Source: Nocardiopsis sp. FIRDI 009 (GTDB taxonomy: Bacteria; Actinomycetota; Actinomycetes; Streptosporangiales; Streptosporangiaceae). Taken from it: a stretch of DNA of 64,000 nt. Positions 60,331-64,000 of the stretch are shown here, piece after piece. Both the position numbers and the translations under genes were made by a program. The stretch covers positions 111,271 through 175,270 of the forward strand of contig NZ_QPNC01000005.1 of assembly GCF_003386285.1 (NCBI RefSeq). Direction: 5' to 3'. The notes under the pieces are model-generated. The model did not search any database and had not been told where the DNA came from. It saw only the letters and a program-made list of their open reading frames with translations. Position 1 is the first letter of the stretch. Each line of letters starts with the position of its first letter.

Positions 60331-61203
60331 TCGGCGAGTCTATCTTCTTGTCAGTTCAACAAAAAGACGTTCTCGAAAAATGGTAAATAAGTTATTTTTG
60401 TTAACTTAGTTCTGTTTGTTGCTCTGTGTTGATGTTTCTCGTGCTTCTTCAGATTATTCTTGAGGCATATGTGATCAGATGGCCGCGACCCGGATGTTTA
60501 TCCCGTGGTGCTCCCCCGAGTCGGACACCCGGTCCGAGTCCGAGCGGTCACCCTCGATGAGTGTGCCGCCCACCACCGTGGAGCAGCGCCCGTCCTCGCG
60601 ACCCCGGCCCGGCGTCTGTTCCGGCCGCCGGGTCGAAGACCGGCGATGGTCTCGCAACCCAGGAGAAGGCCGTCCAGGAAAGGTCGGTAGGCCCCGCCGA
60701 TGTCGGAGCTGTCCGCGAACACCGGTCCATGCACGGGGAACCTCGATGTCTCCGGCGCGCTGGACCGGTTCGGTGTCAAACCCTCCTCGCCGTCCGGGAG
60801 GGGAGCGGCCCGGGCGCGCTGCCAGGAGACGGGTGATCAGGAGAGTCACACGAGGAGCCGGGAGGAGCGGGGGAGCCCCCTTCCAACGGGAGCAGGAGGA
60901 GGACGTGTCGGTGAGGAGTCCCTCCGCTCCCGTTCCGGGTGTGTCAGCCGTCCTGCAGAGGGCCGTCGCGGCGTCGGTGGCCGGATCGGTCAGAGCCCCG
61001 GCCCCGTTGTCGAGCGCGGTGATGGGCTTGCCGGCGGTTCGGGGGGGGCGGCCTTGGGCACCGGCTCGCCCACCTCCGATCCCCGCGGAGTGAGGGGACG
61101 GAGCCACTCGGCAGGGGACCTTCGTCCCCGTGCCCGTTCAACCGGGACGTGCGCCGTCGCCGTTCGGGACGGGTGCGGGTCGCAGCCGTATCGGGCCGCT
61201 CCC
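60331..61203. other. AT-rich control region (60331-60477) and possible degenerate gene (60478-61100)
   Basis: The first 140 bp is the most AT-rich stretch of the window and serves the leftward operon. From 60478 to about 61100 several minus-strand frames show protein-like segments in turn: PITALDNGAGALTDPATDAATAL, ADSSDIGGAYRPFLDGLLLG and TVVGGTLIEGDRSDSDRV ending at 60475. No single frame carries them all, which suggests a gene broken by frameshifts. I do not recognise the family. Confidence 0.4.
60337..60342 (-). promoter_or_regulatory. Possible -10 box of the Nudix/phosphorylase/membrane operon
   Basis: On the minus strand TAGACT occupies 60342-60337 and is followed by 6 nt and then the ATG at 60330. 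No ribosome binding site is visible, so a leaderless transcript is plausible. The upstream DNA to 60470 is strongly AT-rich, and an imperfect inverted repeat (60354-60365 with 60395-60405) may be an operator. Confidence 0.4.
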
Positions 61204-61494
61204 TCACGCCTCGCCGGGCCGCCCGTCGCCGCGCAGTCGGGTGTTCTCGTCCTGCAGGTCGAGGATGCGCTCGATCCCGGTGAGATTGATCCCCTGGTCC
61301 AGGAGTTCGCTGATTCGGCGCAGGCGCATGATGTCGTTGTCGCTGTACAGGCGGGTGCCACCCGTGGTGCGCGCGGGGCGGAGCAGTCCGCGCTGCTCGT
61401 ACAGCCGCAGGGACCGGGCGGAGACACCGGCCAGCGAGGCCGCCACCGAGATCGTGTAGAGCGCCTGGTCGGGGTCGGGGCGGGTGTCGGTCAT
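61204..61494 (-). CDS. MerR-family regulator, HspR/CbpM-like
   Basis: The 96-residue protein reads YTISVAASLAGVSARSLRLYEQRGLLRPARTTGGTRLYSDNDIMRLRRISELLDQGINLTGIERILDLQDENTRLR, which matches HspR, the MerR-type heat-shock repressor, in its DNA-binding part. It has the helix-turn-helix (SVAASLAGVSARSLRLYEQRG) and wing (TGGTRLYSDNDI). Its size and its position directly behind a DnaJ/CbpA-like gene also recall CbpM, the CbpA modulator. The ATG overlaps the dnaJ-like stop by 4 nt. It is likely to repress this operon and the divergent hsp20. Confidence 0.85.
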   Translation of the reverse strand: MTDTRPDPDQALYTISVAASLAGVSARSLRLYEQRGLLRPARTTGGTRLYSDNDIMRLRRISELLDQGINLTGIERILDLQDENTRLRGDGRPGEA

Positions 61495-62282
61495 CGGCGT
61501 GGTTCCTTCCGAGGTGCGGGCAGCACACGGTCGAGGCGCTCCAACGCCGCGCGCTGGTCCGGTGAGAGCCTTCCCGTGGGGACGTCGACGGTCACGTCGA
61601 GCACCAGATCGCCCCGGGCGCCGCCGGAGGAGGGGACGCCTTCGCCGGGGAGGGTGATCGTGCTTCCCGGGACCGTGCCGGGTGGGACCGGCACGGTGAT
61701 CTCGCGGCCGTCCAGTGCGGTGATGACGGCGTCCGTGCCCAGAACGGCCTCAGTGTAGGCGAGCACGAGCGTGGCGCGCAGGTCGGAGGCCGTCCGACGG
61801 TAGGCGGGGTGTTCGTCGACGCGCACAGTCACCAAGAGGTCCCCCGGAGGGCCGCCGTGCGCTCCGGGCAGTCCCCGGTCGCGCAGGCGCAGCCGTGTGC
61901 CGTCGCGGATTCCGGCTGGGACGGTGACGACAACCCGGCGGCCGTCGCCCGGGTCCGCGACCACCGTGCCACCGTGGACCGCGCGGCCCAGGCCGAGACG
62001 GACGGTGGCCGAGACATCGGCCCCGCGGCGCGGGCGGGCCTTCCGGACGCGTACCGGGATCCGGACGGCGCGCCCCCGGCCCGTCGGGCTGGAACCGGTG
62101 TCCTGGGAAGGGGCGGTGAGGAGGTCGTAGGCCCTGCGGACACGAGCGTAGGCGGCGCGGTCGCCGCCGGGGACGTCGGGGTGCAGGCGGCACGCCAACG
62201 CGCGGAAGGCCCGGACCACCTGTGCACGGGTGGCGTCGGGCGGGAGCCCCAGCACGGCGTGCGGATCCTCAGGAGCGGTCAT
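61491..62282 (-). CDS. J-domain co-chaperone, CbpA-like
   Basis: Stimulates DnaK ATPase and binds unfolded clients, 263 residues. The J domain is at about residues 7-58 with the HPD motif at 34-36 (CRLHPDVPGGD). There is no Gly/Phe-rich region and no zinc finger, unlike DnaJ. Two C-terminal client-binding beta domains follow: VRLGLGRAVHGGTVVADPGDGRRVVVTVPAGIRDGTRLRLRDRGLPGAHGGPPGDLLVTVRVDEHP and the second with LPGEGVPSSGGARGDLVLDVTVDVP. This is the CbpA-type class II layout. It is co-transcribed with the MerR gene and divergent from hsp20. Confidence 0.92.
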   Translation of the reverse strand: MTAPEDPHAVLGLPPDATRAQVVRAFRALACRLHPDVPGGDRAAYARVRRAYDLLTAPSQDTGSSPTGRGRAVRIPVRVRKARPRRGADVSATVRLGLGRAVHGGTVVADPGDGRRVVVTVPAGIRDGTRLRLRDRGLPGAHGGPPGDLLVTVRVDEHPAYRRTASDLRATLVLAYTEAVLGTDAVITALDGREITVPVPPGTVPGSTITLPGEGVPSSGGARGDLVLDVTVDVPTGRLSPDQRAALERLDRVLPAPRKEPRR

Positions 62283-62334
62283 GATACCTCCCTTCCTGGG
62301 TGGTGATGATCTCTCCTAGCCACCATGTTTATTC

Positions 62335-62371
62335 TCACGCATATGTGATAGAAAACCTGCGTCAGGACGCA
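62335..62371. promoter_or_regulatory. Two palindromes between dnaJ-like and hsp20 genes
   Basis: TCAC-GCATAT-GTGA (62335-62348) and TGCGT-CAGG-ACGCA (62358-62371) lie in the 122-bp divergent intergenic region, which is AT-richer than its flanks. They are candidate operators for the MerR/HspR-like protein. They do not match the usual HspR box (CTTGAGT-N7-ACTCAAG). Confidence 0.45.
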
Positions 62372-62404
62372 TCAGTTTATGTCAGCGTCGCACAGGAGGT
62401 AGTC

Positions 62405-62833
62405 ATGATGCTGATGCGCACGGACCCCTTCCGCGAGTTCGACCGGATCACCCAGCGCATGCTCGGCGACGTGGCCCGTCCGGTGGCTATGCCGATGGAC
62501 GCGTACCGCGACGGAGACACGTTCATCGTCCACTTCGACCTGCCGGGCGTGCGGGCCGACTCCATCGACCTGGAGATCGAGCGCAACGTCCTCACCGTCA
62601 AGGCCGAACGCGCGGACACGGCGGAGAAGGGGCGCGAGATGGTCGTGGCCGAGCGCCCTTCCGGCACGTTCTCCCGTGAGCTCTTCCTGGGCGAGTCCTT
62701 GGACGCCGACAACATCTCCGCCGAGTATGTGGACGGCGTCCTCACCCTGCGCGTGCCGGTGGCCGAACAGGCCAAGCCGCGCAAGATCAGCATCAGCGAG
62801 GGTGACGGCCAGGCACGGGAGATCAAGGCCTGA
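62405..62833 (+). CDS. Small heat-shock protein, Hsp20/alpha-crystallin family
   Basis: ATP-independent holdase chaperone, 142 residues. The N-terminal arm MLMRTDPFREFDRITQRMLG is the short type seen in actinobacterial Hsp18. The alpha-crystallin domain runs from about 35 to 125: YRDGDTFIVHFDLPGVRADSIDLEIERNVLTVKAER, SFSRELFL-like (GTFSRELFLGESLDADNISAEY), then GVLTLRVPV, the conserved G-x-L-x-x-x-x-P dimer motif. A short charged tail carries ISISEG, the I-x-I oligomer-linking motif. AGGAGGT 5 nt upstream fixes the ATG. It shares control DNA with the divergent dnaJ-like/MerR pair. Confidence 0.93.
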   Translation: MMLMRTDPFREFDRITQRMLGDVARPVAMPMDAYRDGDTFIVHFDLPGVRADSIDLEIERNVLTVKAERADTAEKGREMVVAERPSGTFSRELFLGESLDADNISAEYVDGVLTLRVPVAEQAKPRKISISEGDGQAREIKA

Positions 62834-62993
62834 GCACCGTCCCGTGGGCGGGTGCGACCGTTCCGTCCCGCCGATGAACGGAGGGCCTGGGAGCGTCCTC
62901 CCCGGCCCTTCACCATGTCCGGACCGCACACGCCGCCCGGTCCGGCCCCGCCTTCCTCCCCTTGCACCGGCGGCGCAGAGAGGTGATGCATCG

Positions 62994-63314
62994 ATGAGGA
63001 CACCCACGCTGCGCAGGACACGCGCGGCCGCCGAGTACCGGCTCCGCCACGCTCCCGACGAGGGCGCCCACCTGCGCTGGGTGGCTTTCTTCCAGGCCCT
63101 GCGCTCCTACGAGGAGGCGGTGGGCGACGATCCCTCCGCGGTGGGCGCGCACCTGGACCGGGTCAGGGCCGCCGTCGGCGACCTGGCCGAGGGGGGCGCA
63201 CACGACCCCCGCGCGTTGGCGGGCCTGACCCGCGACACCCCGACACGCGAGATCGACGAGACCCTGTCCCGCATCCTGTGGGGGAGCGCGCGGACGGTGC
63301 CCCAGGCGGCCTGA
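62994..63314 (+). CDS. Small hypothetical protein next to hsp20
   Basis: The 106-residue protein starts MRTPTLRRTRAAAEYRLRHAPDEGAHLRWVAFFQALRSYEEAVGDD with GAGAGGTG upstream. It is all helical by pattern and ends TREIDETLSRILWGSARTVPQAA. There is no signal peptide, membrane helix or Cys. Codon use is like real genes here. It is transcribed in the same direction as hsp20, 160 nt downstream, so it may share its heat-shock regulation. The family is unknown. Confidence 0.7.
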   Translation: MRTPTLRRTRAAAEYRLRHAPDEGAHLRWVAFFQALRSYEEAVGDDPSAVGAHLDRVRAAVGDLAEGGAHDPRALAGLTRDTPTREIDETLSRILWGSARTVPQAA

Positions 63315-63502
63315 CCCGCCGGTTCCGTCGTGCGCCCTGGCCGTGGTCGAGCCGGGACAGGGCTCAGACCAGGATGACCCGGTCCGGTAACGGACGGAGG
63401 GTCGCCCTTGGCCGAGAAGTGAGTGACGGGGTGGGCGGTGCACACCCGCCGGGCGAATCTTGACCCGTGCACCCGCTGGTGCGCCCCCGACAACGCGAAA
63501 GC

Positions 63503-63534
63503 CCCTGACCGGCGGATGTTTCCGCAGGTCAGGG
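63503..63534 (+). terminator. Hairpin beside the tRNA-end-like fragment
   Basis: CCCTGACC (63503-63510) pairs with GGTCAGGG (63527-63534). After a mismatch an inner GCGGA pairs with TCCGC. Such an AAAGCCCCTGACC...GGTCAGGG hairpin is common downstream of tRNA genes and integration sites in actinomycetes. Confidence 0.55.
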
Positions 63535-63555
63535 CCTTGTCGGCTCTGGGGTGAG

Positions 63556-63580
63556 TGACGGGACTTGAACTGGGGTCGGC
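63556..63580 (-). repeat. tRNA 3'-end-like fragment (possible attachment-site core)
   Basis: The minus strand here reads AGTTCAAGTCCCGTCACTC, the T-loop and 3' acceptor side of a tRNA. The upstream T-stem strand does not pair and no anticodon or D arm follows, so this is not a complete tRNA. It looks like the duplicated tRNA tail left by an integrative element. The other copy would be outside the window. Confidence 0.4.
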
Positions 63581-64000
63581 AAGCGCCCTGACCTGCGCAA
63601 ATATGAGAATCCGCAGGTAGTGGGGGAGGTGATCCCCTGGCTGTACTGCGTTGTCCCGCGTTCCGCTGCGAGGTGTGCACCCTCCGGGTGCACGCCCTTG
63701 GCCGATGTGGTGCACCCCCAGGGGTACATCGGGATCTTGCCGCTGCCATCGGATGAGAAGTCTGTTCGGTACGTGACGTCACATGCTGTTACAGTCGTTT
63801 CATGCTCAACCATCCGATAACTGTGACGCTTGGTGCAGTGTCACCAGGGTGCTGCGGAGCACGAAGCGGGTCGGCCTCGCATGCGTGATCAGGAAAATCA
63901 TCAGTGTGACCGGATGTGGCCGCAGCAGCTCGAGTTTCCTAGCTTGGCGTTTAACCTCAGCTCGTGACCCGGACACCGTTCCGGTCACGGGCTTGACCGT

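Larger units (their letters stand above)
63315..64000. other. Right-end region: no confident gene, several inverted repeats
   Basis: Besides the terminator and the tRNA-like fragment it holds a perfect hairpin GTGCACCC-TCC-GGGTGCAC at 63675-63693 with a related GTGCACCC shortly after, and TGACGTCA near 63775. A 94-residue minus-strand frame (63529-63813, MVEHETTVTACDVTYRTDF...) is possible but unrecognised. Lower GC after 63590 fits a mobile-element edge. Confidence 0.4.

Noticed and set aside
63540..63620. Complete tRNA gene at the right end
   Set aside because: The T-stem does not pair and no anticodon or D arm can be drawn. Only the T-loop and acceptor side are recognisable.
1..64000. CRISPR array or Cas genes
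   Set aside because: No regularly spaced direct repeats and no Cas-like proteins were found.

Overview
The window is a 64-kb stretch of very GC-rich DNA with strong third-position GC, GTG/TTG starts, short purine-rich ribosome binding sites and many ATGA-type stop/start overlaps. This is typical of an actinomycete. An F420-type nitroreductase, a mycofactocin-glycosyltransferase homologue, a TIGR04222 protein, a Tad/Flp pilus locus and NTPase/amyloid-motif signalling genes suggest a filamentous actinomycete of the Nocardiopsis/Streptosporangiales kind. That placement is inference, since no rRNA or other marker gene is present.

Layout. 1-3.3 kb: 3' part of an RND efflux pump. 3.9-6.5 kb: bifunctional adhE behind a long AT-richer leader. 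6.7-8.0 kb: decayed IS3-type orfA, a small ORF and an anti-sigma-type ATPase. 8.7-10.2 kb: a MftF-like glycosyltransferase that has lost its catalytic motifs. 10.8-16.8 kb: an oligopeptide ABC importer operon (two permeases, one fused double ATPase, a lipoprotein binding protein). 17-20.3 kb: pectate-lyase-like lipoprotein, a membrane-anchored protein and a DUF559-like protein. 20.4-26.9 kb (minus strand): a surface-structure cluster with an Flp pilin, two Tad-type anchors fused to cell-wall-enzyme-like domains, a GT4 glycosyltransferase and, in DNA of visibly lower GC, an OmpA-domain lipoprotein beside a secreted paralogue of its N-terminal half. 27.4-34.5 kb: TIGR04222 protein, LLM oxidoreductase divergent from an ArsR regulator, YwqK-like protein, GltS-type symporter, a DUF418 fragment and a nitroreductase-hemerythrin fusion.

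34.5-42.1 kb: the main Tad secretion operon on the minus strand (unknown head gene, cpaB, tadZ/cpaE, two tadE-like genes, cpaF/tadA, tadB, tadC). It probably exports the Flp pilin encoded about 8 kb away. No prepilin peptidase or secretin is visible. 42.6-45 kb: MarR repressor divergent from an MFS exporter, then a DUF1232 protein. 45.6-49.8 kb: a frameshifted kinase-like gene and two unknown membrane proteins. 49.8-51.9 kb: an OafA-type acyltransferase with an SGNH domain.

52-60.3 kb (all minus strand) is the most interesting part. A tightly coupled three-gene operon encodes an NrtR-like Nudix/winged-helix protein, a nucleoside-phosphorylase-like enzyme carrying a RHIM-like motif, and a four-helix membrane protein carrying almost the same motif. 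Downstream are a small protein with a third variant of the motif and a membrane-anchored STAND NTPase with a helical repeat tail. I read this as a candidate amyloid-signalling or abortive-infection system. 61.2-63.3 kb holds a heat-shock module (DnaJ/CbpA-like plus MerR-like gene, divergent from hsp20). The right end has no clear gene but carries a tRNA-3'-end-like fragment and several inverted repeats, suggesting the edge of an integration site.
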